Of a stretch of 64,000 nt of DNA, positions 1 to 7,353 are shown piece after piece. Below the pieces are notes generated by a model. It was not told where the DNA came from, did no database searches, and saw nothing but the letters and a program-made list of their open reading frames with translations. Origin of the DNA: Streptomyces sp. NBC_00341. Lineage in GTDB: Bacteria > Actinomycetota > Actinomycetes > Streptomycetales > Streptomycetaceae. A program made the position numbers and the translations under genes. Positions within the stretch are counted from its first letter, which is position 1; the number at the start of each line of letters is the position of its first letter. The stretch lies in assembly GCF_041435055.1 (NCBI RefSeq), contig NZ_CP108002.1, positions 620,001 through 684,000 of the forward strand, given 5' to 3'.

Positions 1-1046
1 CAGCGCACGACATCGTGCTTGTGGAGGTACGCGAAGAGGAGCTGGCCGCCGAGACCGTCGTAGTTGCGTACGCGCTCGCCGGTGACCGGGAAGCGGAACA
101 TCCGGTCGAACAGCACGGCGTACTGCACGTCGCGGCCCTGACCGAAGCCGTCGGCCTCCAGCTTCACGGCCTCCCGGAAGGCGGTGAGGTCGCAGCGCAG
201 CTCTTCGAGGCCGTACATCCAGAACGGCTGGCGCTGCTTGATCATGAACGGGTCGAACGGCAGGTCACCGTGGCTGTGGGTGCGGTCGTGGACCATGTCC
301 CAGAGGACGAAGGCCTGCTCGCAGCGCCGCTGGTCGCCCACCATCTCGCGGATGTCGTCGGGCAGCTCGACGCCGAGGAGCTCGACGGACGCCTCGGTGA
401 CCCGGCGGAAACGGGCGGCCTCACGGTCGCAGAAGATGCCGCCCCAGCTGAAGCGCTCGGGGGCCTCACGCACCGCGATCGTCTCCGGGAAGAGCACCGC
501 GGAGTTGGTGTCGTAGCCGGAGGTGAAGTCCTCGAAGGTGATCCCGCAGAACAGCGGGTTGTCGTAGCGGGTCGCCTCCAGGTCCGCGAGCCACTCGGGC
601 CAGACCATCCGGAGCACGACCGCTTCGAGGTTGCGGTCGGGGTTGCCGTTCTGCGTGTACATCGCGAAGACGACCAGGTGCTGCAGGCCGTCGGCGCGCT
701 CCTTGGCAGGCTGGAAGGCGAGCAGCGAGTCGAGGAAGTCGGGGATGCCGAAGCCGTCGGACGCCCAGCGGCGCAGGTCCGCGACGAGGGCCCGTTGGTA
801 CGCGGCGTCGTGGGGAAGCAGCGGGGAGAGCTGTTCGACAGCGGCGGTCACCCGCTCCAGGGCCGCCCCGGCGGCGGCGGGGGAAGGCGCGTCCTCGGCC
901 CCGAAGTCGATGGATCCGTCCTTCGACTGCCAGGGGCGGATCTCCTCCACGGCATTCTTGAGCGCAGGCCAGGCCGGGTGATCGATCACCCGCTGGGCAG
1001 CAGTTATGCCGTCGGCCGCTACGTCGTGCACAAGAATTTCCGTCAT
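1..1046 (-). CDS. DUF6421 family protein (3' end outside window)
   Basis: The minus strand is open from an ATG at 1046 to the window edge, about 348 codons, so the C-terminus is missing. The product begins MTEILVHDVAADGITAAQRV and matches my memory of the Streptomyces family DUF6421, soluble proteins of about 450-470 residues with no assigned function. No signal peptide or membrane segment is visible; the body is rich in Trp, Phe and acidic residues. The start is fixed by a strong GGAGGAAG ribosome site six bases upstream. Nothing in the context suggests a role. The family call comes from recollection of the N-terminus, not a search. Confidence 0.8.
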   Translation of the reverse strand, partial: MTEILVHDVAADGITAAQRVIDHPAWPALKNAVEEIRPWQSKDGSIDFGAEDAPSPAAAGAALERVTAAVEQLSPLLPHDAAYQRALVADLRRWASDGFGIPDFLDSLLAFQPAKERADGLQHLVVFAMYTQNGNPDRNLEAVVLRMVWPEWLADLEATRYDNPLFCGITFEDFTSGYDTNSAVLFPETIAVREAPERFSWGGIFCDREAARFRRVTEASVELLGVELPDDIREMVGDQRRCEQAFVLWDMVHDRTHSHGDLPFDPFMIKQRQPFWMYGLEELRCDLTAFREAVKLEADGFGQGRDVQYAVLFDRMFRFPVTGERVRNYDGLGGQLLFAYLHKHDVVR

Positions 1047-1592
1047 AACACTTCCTCCACGGGAGAACCTCGCGTCAAGTAACCGTATCCGTGTGCGGTT
1101 CCCCGAGACAAGTGGAACTCTGGAAATTATCCTGTCCGACCCCATGGTCACCGCGTTTTTTCCTGCCACATGGCAGTGCGGCGACCTCTTCGTTGCGCCG
1201 GTGGCCATGAGGGGCGGCCCGGCGGAGCCGGGGCTCCGTCGCCGTCGTGCGACTGCCCGGGCAACCCCGTGCGGGACACGCCCACGCATGAGTGACGCAG
1301 TTCGCGAAGCACGCGCCGCGGCCGATAGGACGGACGGCGTCAGCTCTTCCCGTGCCACTCCGGAGAACCACCGCGTGAGCATCCGTGCCGTCCTGATCGC
1401 CGCAGTCATCACCGGATTCCTGCTCGGTGCAGCCGAGGTCCAGGGGCACGGCGCCCCGCTCCCCCGCCCGGCCGCCCCGCTCGCCGCGACGGGGTACTGA
1501 GAGCCGGATCGGGGTCATGCCGCAGCACAGTGTGGGTAGTGGGTAGGAGCAGAACACGGGGAGACGCCGTCGAAATCGGAAGCGAGAGTGCC
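1047..1592. other. Intergenic region between divergent genes
   Basis: This 546-base region separates the DUF6421 gene (minus) from the glycerophosphodiesterase gene (plus). It presumably carries promoters for both. On the minus strand a TTGACG hexamer lies about 35 bases before the DUF6421 start. The only coding candidate is the small plus-strand reading frame listed at 1288-1500. I see no strong hairpin, repeat or RNA gene. Confidence 0.5.
1288..1500 (+). CDS. Possible small secreted or membrane peptide
   Basis: A 70-codon frame starts at ATG 1288; a GTG at 1375 in the same frame would give 41 residues. From that GTG the product is VSIRAVLIAAVITGFLLGAA followed by a short Pro/Ala-rich tail. 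This looks like a single hydrophobic helix or a signal peptide with almost no mature domain. No clear ribosome site precedes either start and I recognise no family. It may be a genuine small membrane peptide or chance coding in a leader region. Confidence 0.3.
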   Translation: MSDAVREARAAADRTDGVSSSRATPENHRVSIRAVLIAAVITGFLLGAAEVQGHGAPLPRPAAPLAATGY

Positions 1593-2276
1593 TTGTCTTT
1601 TCTCACCATCGGTCACCGCGGTGTGATGGGTGTCGAACCGGAGAACACCCTGCGTTCGTTCGTCCACGCCGAGCAGGCCGGGATGGACCTCATCGAACTG
1701 GATCTTCACCTGAGCAAGGACGGCGCTCTCGCCGTCATGCACGACGCCGACGTGGACCGTACGACCGACGGCAAGGGCCCGATCGCGGAGAAGACCCTGG
1801 CGGAGCTGCGCGAACTCGACGCCGGCCTGGGCGAACGGGTCCCGGTCTTCGAGGAGGTCCTCGACGCGGTGGGGTCCGCGATGCAGGCGGAGATCAAGGA
1901 CGTGGCCGCCGCCCGCACCCTGGCCGAGGTGATGCGGCGGCGCGAACTCGTCGACCGGGTCGAGGTGATCTCGTTCCACGACGAGGCGATCGCCGAGATC
2001 GCGCAGTTGGTGCCGGGCGTGCGGACGGCACTCGTCGCCAGCCGCTGGGGCAAGGACCTGGTGGACCGCGCGAAGGCGGTGGGCGCCACCCGGCTGGTGC
2101 TCAACGTCCGGCGCATCACCCTGGAGCTGGTCGAGAAGGCGCACGCCGAGGGGCTGACCGTGGTCGGCTGGGTGGTCAACACCCAGGACCATCTGCGGCT
2201 CGCGCGCGGGCTCGGGCTCGACGGCGTAACGACCGACTTCCCGGAGATCCGCCGCGCGGGACGCTTCACCGCATAG
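1593..2276 (+). CDS. Glycerophosphodiester phosphodiesterase (GDPD family)
   Basis: The product hydrolyses glycerophosphodiesters to glycerol 3-phosphate and an alcohol, recycling phospholipid head groups. Family signatures are clear: GHRG at the N-terminus, the following PENTLRSF, ELDLHLSKDG and the catalytic-loop MHDADVDRTT, and a C-terminal VGWVVN/GLDGVTTDFP barrel end. At about 227 residues it is the size of the cytoplasmic UgpQ type and has no signal peptide. I chose the TTG at 1593, eleven bases after GGAAG and just before the barrel; a GTG at 1530 in frame would add 21 unconserved residues. It stands alone, convergent with an acetyltransferase gene. Confidence 0.9.
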   Translation: MSFLTIGHRGVMGVEPENTLRSFVHAEQAGMDLIELDLHLSKDGALAVMHDADVDRTTDGKGPIAEKTLAELRELDAGLGERVPVFEEVLDAVGSAMQAEIKDVAAARTLAEVMRRRELVDRVEVISFHDEAIAEIAQLVPGVRTALVASRWGKDLVDRAKAVGATRLVLNVRRITLELVEKAHAEGLTVVGWVVNTQDHLRLARGLGLDGVTTDFPEIRRAGRFTA

Positions 2277-2283
2277 CCGGTGG

Positions 2284-2841
2284 TCAGCCGGCCGGCAGCT
2301 CCTTCACCAGCAGTTCGAAGGCGAGATCGTCGCGCTGCGGGATGCCGAAGCGCTCATCGCCGTACGGGAAGGGGCTCATCTTTCCCGTACGGCGGTAGCC
2401 GCGGCGCTCGTACCAGGCGATCAGGTCCTCCCGGACCGATATCACGGTCATCTGCATCTCCCGCACCCCCCAGCTCTCCCGGACGGTGCGCTCGGCCTCG
2501 GCGATGATCACCTTGCCCAGGCCGCCGCCCTGGAGCGAGGGGCGGACCGCGAACATCCCGAAGTAGGCGGCCTCTCCCCGGTGCTCCAGCTGGCAGCAGG
2601 CGACCGGCGCGCCGTCGCGCTCCACCACGAGCAGCCTGCTGCGGGGGTCCTCCACCACCGCGCGGACCCCCTCCGGGTCGGTCCGCTGCCCCTTCAGGAT
2701 GTCCGCCTCCGTGGTCCAGCCCGCACGGCTGGAGTCACCGCGGTAGGCGGCCTGTATGAGCTCCACGAGTGCGGGCACATCCGCGTCGGTCGCGTCGCGG
2801 AAGGTCAGCTCTCCCGAGTCCCGGGGCGGTGCGGTGTCCAT
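2284..2841 (-). CDS. GNAT family N-acetyltransferase
   Basis: A 185-residue single-domain acetyltransferase. It shows the GNAT order: RDATDADVPALVELIQ (helix 1), VVERDGAPVACCQLE (beta 2-3), FGMFAVRPSLQGGGLGKVII (the acetyl-CoA pyrophosphate loop, Q-x-x-G-x-G/A type) and LIAWYERRGYRRTGK (beta 6-7). The substrate cannot be told. The ATG at 2841 follows GGAGAG by seven bases; an upstream ATG at 2925 would run into the divergent gene and lacks conservation. Its 3' end lies eight bases from the convergent GDPD gene. Confidence 0.88.
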   Translation of the reverse strand: MDTAPPRDSGELTFRDATDADVPALVELIQAAYRGDSSRAGWTTEADILKGQRTDPEGVRAVVEDPRSRLLVVERDGAPVACCQLEHRGEAAYFGMFAVRPSLQGGGLGKVIIAEAERTVRESWGVREMQMTVISVREDLIAWYERRGYRRTGKMSPFPYGDERFGIPQRDDLAFELLVKELPAG

Positions 2842-2916
2842 GAGGGGTCTCTCCGATTCTCTGTGTGGCCGTGCCGCAGCAGCGTAGCTCTCCGGTACCG
2901 GCCTACGCTGCGGAGC

Positions 2917-3303
2917 ATGGTTCATGTGCTGAGCAGCCGGATCCTGTTGCGTCCCACGGATCCCGAACGGTCACGTGTCTTCTACGGGGAGGCCCTCGGT
3001 CTGCCCGTCTACCGGGAGTTCGGTACCGGTCCCGAGCGGGGGACGGTCTACTTCCTGGGCGGCGGCTTCCTGGAGGTGTCCGGCCGAGGCGACACGCCAC
3101 CGGCCCCCGGGCTGCTGCTGTGGCTCCAGGTGGCCGATGTGCGAGCGGCGTACGAGGAGCTGTCGGGCCGGGGTGTGGAGGTGTTGCGGGCGCCGAGGCG
3201 TGAGCCCTGGGGGCTCGACGAGATGTGGATCTCCGATCCGGACGGGGTCCGGATCGCCGTCGTCGAGGTGCCGGGGGACCATCCGCTGCGGTTCAGGCCC
3301 TGA
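2917..3303 (+). CDS. VOC (glyoxalase/bleomycin-resistance) superfamily protein
   Basis: A 128-residue protein with one complete vicinal-oxygen-chelate domain. It starts HVLSSRILLRPTDPERSRVFY, continues with an edge-strand GFLEVSGRG and ends with WISDPDGVRIAVVEV. These are the two beta-alpha-beta-beta-beta halves of the fold. Members bind a divalent metal and act as lyases, dioxygenases or antibiotic-sequestering proteins; the substrate cannot be inferred here. The ATG at 2917 follows a GGAG only one or two bases upstream, so the start may be weakly initiated or leaderless. It is divergent from the GNAT gene, sharing a 75-base promoter region. Confidence 0.85.
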   Translation: MVHVLSSRILLRPTDPERSRVFYGEALGLPVYREFGTGPERGTVYFLGGGFLEVSGRGDTPPAPGLLLWLQVADVRAAYEELSGRGVEVLRAPRREPWGLDEMWISDPDGVRIAVVEVPGDHPLRFRP

Positions 3304-3446
3304 CGCCCGGGACCGCTCGCACCAGGCGCATCCGCAACACACCACCGCCGTGCGCTCCCCCAGTACCCCCGTGCGCCGCGTACAGGCGTCCGCCCCGGGG
3401 CATCGACTAGGCGACGGCGATGTCGTTCGCCCGGGGGAGGTCTGCT

Positions 3447-4052
3447 GTGCATGGACCGGCGATGTCCGGCTGGCTGCTGATGGCGTTGTGCGCGCTGACG
3501 GGCGGGTACTGCCTGCTGCGTACCCGCGCCGGTACCGGCGAGGAGCGCAGAACTGCGCGCGCGGAGGCGCTGATGGGCTTCGGCATGGCCGCGATGGCGG
3601 TGCCCGCCGCCGTCGTCGCCCCGCCCGCGTGGGCATGGGCCGTATACGCGGCTCTGTTCGGTGTCGCCGCCTTGCGCGCACTCTGGTTCTCCCGCCGCAG
3701 CGGTCACCATCTGCATCATCTGGTCGGTTCGTCGGCGATGGTCTACATGGCCGTCGCCATGGCGGGTCCGGGGGCGGCGGCCCATGGCGGTCACGGATCG
3801 CACACCATGGCCGCGGCCGGAGGCGTCCCGCTGATGACCGGGCTGCTTCTCGTCTACTACGCGGCCTACGTGCTGCGTGCGGGCGCCCGGCTGATCCCGG
3901 TGGCCGCGACGGCGACCGGTGGCGGGGTCGTGGCCGGTGGGACGGTGGCCGCAGGACCGGCACCGGGGGGCTGGGCGGGCGGGCCTGAGCTGGCCCTGGC
4001 CTGCCGTCTGACCATGGGGATATCCATGTTCGCGATGCTTCTCACCCTGTGA
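3447..4052 (+). CDS. DUF5134 family membrane protein
   Basis: A 201-residue integral membrane protein with about six hydrophobic helices, including WLLMALCALTGGYCLL, AVYAALFGVAALRALWF and MTGLLLVYYAAYVLRAGA. The HHLHHLVGSSAMVYMAVAM segment and the later His-rich AAHGGHGSHTM loop are the mark of actinobacterial DUF5134, whose clustered histidines suggest, without proof, metal handling. I chose the GTG at 3447, six bases after GGAGG; ATGs at 3420 and 3462 are in frame alternatives. The downstream M56 peptidase and PAP2 genes run the same way with short gaps. Confidence 0.85.
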   Translation: MHGPAMSGWLLMALCALTGGYCLLRTRAGTGEERRTARAEALMGFGMAAMAVPAAVVAPPAWAWAVYAALFGVAALRALWFSRRSGHHLHHLVGSSAMVYMAVAMAGPGAAAHGGHGSHTMAAAGGVPLMTGLLLVYYAAYVLRAGARLIPVAATATGGGVVAGGTVAAGPAPGGWAGGPELALACRLTMGISMFAMLLTL

Positions 4053-4139
4053 GACAGCGAGCCCGGCAAACCGTGGCGTACGTCACTTGCCGAGCGCAGC
4101 CATACCCGTGTGCGCCGTGCCCCTCATAGGGTGACGCCC

Positions 4140-5075
4140 ATGTTGGTCTCCCTCGCGCTGCTGCTGCTCGGTGCACTGGCCGCCGTCGTGACCCCGCGGC
4201 TGATGGCGCGGGCCGAATGGCCGGAGCGCGAGCCCGTCGTGGCGCTGTGGGTGTGGCAGTGCGTGGTGGCCGGCGTGCTGCTCTCCTTCGCCCTGTCCAT
4301 GACGTTCAGCGCCGCCGCGGCCTGGCAGGCGGTACGCGGCCATGTCTTCGCGCCCGCGCCGCACGCCGTGGTCGAGGCCTACGCCCTCGCGGCGTACGGG
4401 CCCTGGTCGGCCGTGATGGCCGTGCTGCTGGCACTGGGCGGGGTGTGGACGGCCGCGATGCTGACCCGCGAGATCCGCCGGGCGCGGCTGCGGCGCAGGC
4501 AGCGGCGCGCCGAACTCCTGGTGCGTTCCCCGCTGATGCCCGGCGAGGAGCCCGGCGCCGAACGGCTGGTGGTGCTGGAGGGGGAGCGCCCCGACGCCTG
4601 GTGGCTGCCCGGTGCGGCGCCCCAACTGGTCATCACCACCGCGGCACTGGGAAGGCTGAAGGGCCGTCAGCTCGATGCGGTGCTCGCCCATGAGCAGGGC
4701 CACGCGAAGGCGCGCCACGACTGGCTGCTGAACTGCTCCGGCGCGCTGGCGTCCGGTTTCCCGCAGGTGCCGGTGTTCGCGGCGTTCCGCGGTGAGATGC
4801 ACCGGCTCGTCGAACTGGCCGCCGACGATGTGGCGTCCCGCCGCTTCGGCCGGCTGACGACCGCTCTGGCGCTGGTCGAACTCAACGAGGACCGGGGCGT
4901 GTTCGGACCGACCCCGACACCGGACGCGCAGGTGCCGCTCCGGGTCGACCGGCTGCTGGCACCCGCAGGGCGGCTCACCGCGGGCCGTCGGCTGCGGCTC
5001 ACCGCGGCGGCCGCGCTCGTCCCGGCGATTCCCCTGTTGGTCGCACTCGTGCCGGCGATCAGCGCGCTGGGCTAG
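4140..5075 (+). CDS. M56 (BlaR1-type) membrane metallopeptidase
   Basis: A 311-residue membrane zinc peptidase. N-terminal helices are followed by a cytoplasmic domain carrying the HEQGH zinc motif (H184, E185, H188) and the downstream ELAADD segment that supplies the third ligand region, then a C-terminal hydrophobic helix. M56 enzymes cleave regulators such as BlaI/MecI. Here there is no BlaI partner next door and no penicillin-binding sensor domain, so the target is unknown. The ATG at 4140 is preceded by an in-frame GTG at 4131; both sit close to an AGGG sequence. It lies between DUF5134 and PAP2 genes on the same strand. Confidence 0.88.
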   Translation: MLVSLALLLLGALAAVVTPRLMARAEWPEREPVVALWVWQCVVAGVLLSFALSMTFSAAAAWQAVRGHVFAPAPHAVVEAYALAAYGPWSAVMAVLLALGGVWTAAMLTREIRRARLRRRQRRAELLVRSPLMPGEEPGAERLVVLEGERPDAWWLPGAAPQLVITTAALGRLKGRQLDAVLAHEQGHAKARHDWLLNCSGALASGFPQVPVFAAFRGEMHRLVELAADDVASRRFGRLTTALALVELNEDRGVFGPTPTPDAQVPLRVDRLLAPAGRLTAGRRLRLTAAAALVPAIPLLVALVPAISALG

Positions 5076-5194
5076 CGCACCACCCCGGCCCACGGGACAC
5101 GCTCAAAGCCGGATCACGCCCTCCGGGCCAGGACACGCTCGGGCCGGGGTAACGCGAATGGCCCGGTACGCCTCACGTCGGAGAGGATCCCTCC

Positions 5195-5890
5195 ATGCTC
5201 TCCTCCCCGCCGCTCTCCCGTCCGGACCGCATCCGCACCTCCCGGCAGGCCCTGCGGACCGGGACGGTCTGTGCGGCCCTCTCCCTGGCACTGCTGGTCC
5301 TGGTGGCCGCGCGGTGGTCCCCGCTGATGAGCCTGGACCGCACGGTCGTCGACGCTCTCCACCGGCGGGCGGTGACGGAGCCCGGCCTCGTCCACGTCAA
5401 CCGGGTGTTGACGGACTGGCTGTGGGATCCCTGGACGATGCGCGCGCTGATCGCCGTCGCCGTGGTGGCCCTGTGGTGGCGCGGCGCCCGGTTGCTCGCG
5501 ATCTGGGTTGCCGCGAGCAGCGTGCTCTCCAGCCTGGTCCAGCAGGGGATCAAGGCGGCTGTGGACCGGGAGCGGCCTCAGTGGCCCGACCCTGTGGACT
5601 CCGCCCACTACGCGGCGTTCCCCTCCGGACACGCGATGACCGCCATGGTGAGCTGCGGGCTGCTGCTGTGGCTGCTGCGCCGGCACGGCACCGGCCCACG
5701 GATGTGGCGGGCGGCCCTGGTGGCGGCGGGGGTCTCGGTGCTCGGGGTCGGTGTCACCCGGCTCTACCTGGGGGTGCACTGGCCCTCCGATGTGCTGGGC
5801 GGGTGGCTGCTGGGGGCCGCGCTGGTCGCGTTCGCGGTGGCCGGGTTCGAACGGTACGAGGCCCGTGAACAGTCTTCGGACGACGTCTGA
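5195..5890 (+). CDS. PAP2-family membrane phosphatase
   Basis: A 231-residue membrane protein with the three-part acid phosphatase signature: KAAVDRERP (K-x6-RP), PSGHAMT, and TRLYLGVHWPSD (R-x5-H-x3-D). The catalytic histidine and both arginines are present. About six transmembrane segments surround these motifs, placing the active site outside the membrane. Likely substrates are lipid phosphates such as phosphatidate or undecaprenyl pyrophosphate. The start is the ATG after GGAGAGGATCCCTCC. It is the third gene of the DUF5134-M56-PAP2 run. Confidence 0.9.
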   Translation: MLSSPPLSRPDRIRTSRQALRTGTVCAALSLALLVLVAARWSPLMSLDRTVVDALHRRAVTEPGLVHVNRVLTDWLWDPWTMRALIAVAVVALWWRGARLLAIWVAASSVLSSLVQQGIKAAVDRERPQWPDPVDSAHYAAFPSGHAMTAMVSCGLLLWLLRRHGTGPRMWRAALVAAGVSVLGVGVTRLYLGVHWPSDVLGGWLLGAALVAFAVAGFERYEAREQSSDDV

Positions 5891-5937
5891 ACAGGCATCC
5901 TTGCGGCGTCGTCGGCGTATCGGCAAGGATCGGAGGC

Positions 5938-6639
5938 ATGCCGATCAAGGGTGTGCTCTTCGATTTCTCCGGGACGCTGTTCCGGATCGAGTCCGTCCGG
6001 TCCTGGCTCGCCGCCGCGCTCGCCGAGCGGGAGGTGAGCGTGGACGAGGCCGCCTTCGAGCGGTACGTCCGGGAGCTGGAGGCCGCCGGCGCGCTGCCGG
6101 GCGGGCCCGCTCCGCAGCGGGTACCGGAAGACCTGGCGCAGCTCTGGGCCACCCGTGACGAGAGCGTGGACCGGCACCGGGCCGCCTACACCGGGCTGGC
6201 CCGCCAGGTCGCGCTGCCGGATCCCGGGCTGTACGACGCGCTGTACGAACGGCACCGGAGCCCGGAGGCCTGGTGCCCGTATCCGGACGCGGCCGAGGTG
6301 CTGGGCGCGCTGGCCGCGGGTGGCGTCCGGATCGGCGTGGTGAGCAACATCGGCTGGGACCTGCGGCCGGTCTTCCGGGCACACGGCCTGGACGCCTTCG
6401 TGGACGCGTATGTGCTGTCCTTCGAGCACGGCGTCCAGAAGCCGGACGCACAGCTCTTCCACACGGCCTGCACACTTCTCGGACAGCATCCGACGGATGT
6501 GGTGATGGTCGGTGACGACCGGCACGCGGACGCCGGGGCCGCCGCGGTGGGCTGCGAGGTGCGGTTCGTGGAGCACGCACCGCTGGCCGAGCGGCCGCAC
6601 GGACTGCTGGAGCTGGGATTGGCGCCCGGGGTTGCCTGA
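5938..6639 (+). CDS. HAD-superfamily hydrolase with altered DxD motif
   Basis: A 233-residue haloacid dehalogenase-type protein. Motif I reads FDFSGTLF, with nucleophile Asp9 but Ser11 where most phosphatases carry the acid-base Asp. Motif II is GVVSN, motif III the Lys of VQKPDAQLF and motif IV VGDDRHAD. A helical cap lies between motifs I and II. The missing second Asp is compatible with a non-phosphatase activity or slow turnover; I infer this rather than know it. The start is well supported by GGAGG five bases upstream. Confidence 0.87.
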   Translation: MPIKGVLFDFSGTLFRIESVRSWLAAALAEREVSVDEAAFERYVRELEAAGALPGGPAPQRVPEDLAQLWATRDESVDRHRAAYTGLARQVALPDPGLYDALYERHRSPEAWCPYPDAAEVLGALAAGGVRIGVVSNIGWDLRPVFRAHGLDAFVDAYVLSFEHGVQKPDAQLFHTACTLLGQHPTDVVMVGDDRHADAGAAAVGCEVRFVEHAPLAERPHGLLELGLAPGVA

Positions 6640-6709
6640 GGAACATGTGAGAGATGTCCCTTGCGCCCAATGGGTCTGATAGTCACATCGGGGCCTTAGC
6701 CTGGTAGGT

Positions 6710-6889
6710 ATGTCCCCGACTCCGTGCCCGTCCGGCTCAGTGCGTTCCGCCGCAGTGGTGAATGAAGACATTCGCCGGCTGTGGCAGCGCTCGGGCGGAC
6801 GTCTGTCGCCGGAGGACGAGGAGGAGTACCAGCGGCTGCTGGTCGAGTGGGCCGCGGCCACGGGCGGCGGCAACCGGTCCGCGGCCTGA
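6710..6889 (+). CDS. Small conserved Streptomyces protein (59 aa)
   Basis: A 59-residue acidic protein whose core, NEDIRRLWQRSGGRLSPEDE, is followed by a short amphipathic helix and a Gly/Ala tail. I recall similar short proteins in Streptomyces genomes but no function. The core begins after GTG codons at 6755 and 6758, so the true start could be there; the ATG at 6710 has a poor ribosome site but lies seven bases after a TAGCCT -10-like hexamer, which would fit a leaderless message. Codon third positions are strongly GC-biased, which supports coding. Confidence 0.6.
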   Translation: MSPTPCPSGSVRSAAVVNEDIRRLWQRSGGRLSPEDEEEYQRLLVEWAAATGGGNRSAA

Positions 6890-7002
6890 GCGCCGCCCGC
6901 CCGGCATCCCCGTCCATCCTCCGCGCGCCTCCCTGGTACGCCCCCTGCGCCGGGTTTCCGGTTCACGGTGCGGCGGCCTCCGGCGCGTCGCACCCTGGAG
7001 GC

Positions 7003-7227
7003 ATGACACCTCCCCCGATCGTGATCTTCCGCCCGTCGCCCTCAGGCGGGCGACGCGTCACCGTGCAGCGCGACGGGCGGGTCCAGATACTCGGCCTCGC
7101 GCACTCCGACCACGATGTGATCGTGTTCCTGGAGGGCGCGGGGCTCGACGACCCCGAGCGGATTCTGGACAGCCCCGAGTGGGTCGAGTGGCGGGGCGGC
7201 CGGGCGCACCGGTACGAGGCGGCCTGA
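7003..7227 (+). CDS. Conserved hypothetical protein (74 aa)
   Basis: A 74-residue protein starting MTPPPIVIFRPSPSGGRRVT and ending EWVEWRGGRAHRYEAA. It looks like a small mixed alpha/beta domain: two strands (IVIFRP, RVTVQRDGRVQILGLA), a helix-like DHDVIVFLEGAGLDD and a Trp-rich end. It has no signal peptide or membrane segment. I know similar unannotated proteins in Streptomyces but no function. The start follows TGGAGG closely. A strong hairpin 42 bases after its stop closes the transcript. Confidence 0.65.
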   Translation: MTPPPIVIFRPSPSGGRRVTVQRDGRVQILGLAHSDHDVIVFLEGAGLDDPERILDSPEWVEWRGGRAHRYEAA

Positions 7228-7268
7228 GAGAGCCGGTTCCGGCGGCCCCCCGCGTCGCGGGAACCGCC

Positions 7269-7301
7269 GGGTCCCGCCGGGTGAGGCACCCGGCGGGACC
7301 C
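7269..7301. terminator. Bidirectional hairpin terminator
   Basis: A perfect 14-base-pair stem (7269-7282 with 7288-7301) and a 5-base loop lie between the convergent ends of the 74-aa gene and the LVIVD gene. There is no U-tract, as is usual in Streptomyces. Confidence 0.8.
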
Positions 7302-7353
7302 TATGGCGGTGACGCGCGGGCCTGCCCGCCCCGACAGCGGACCGGCCACCGGC

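Noticed and set aside
15..1082. Long plus-strand open frame opposite DUF6421
   Set aside because: It is antisense to a well-formed gene with a strong ribosome site and recognisable product; the translation is low-complexity and typical of a high-GC shadow.
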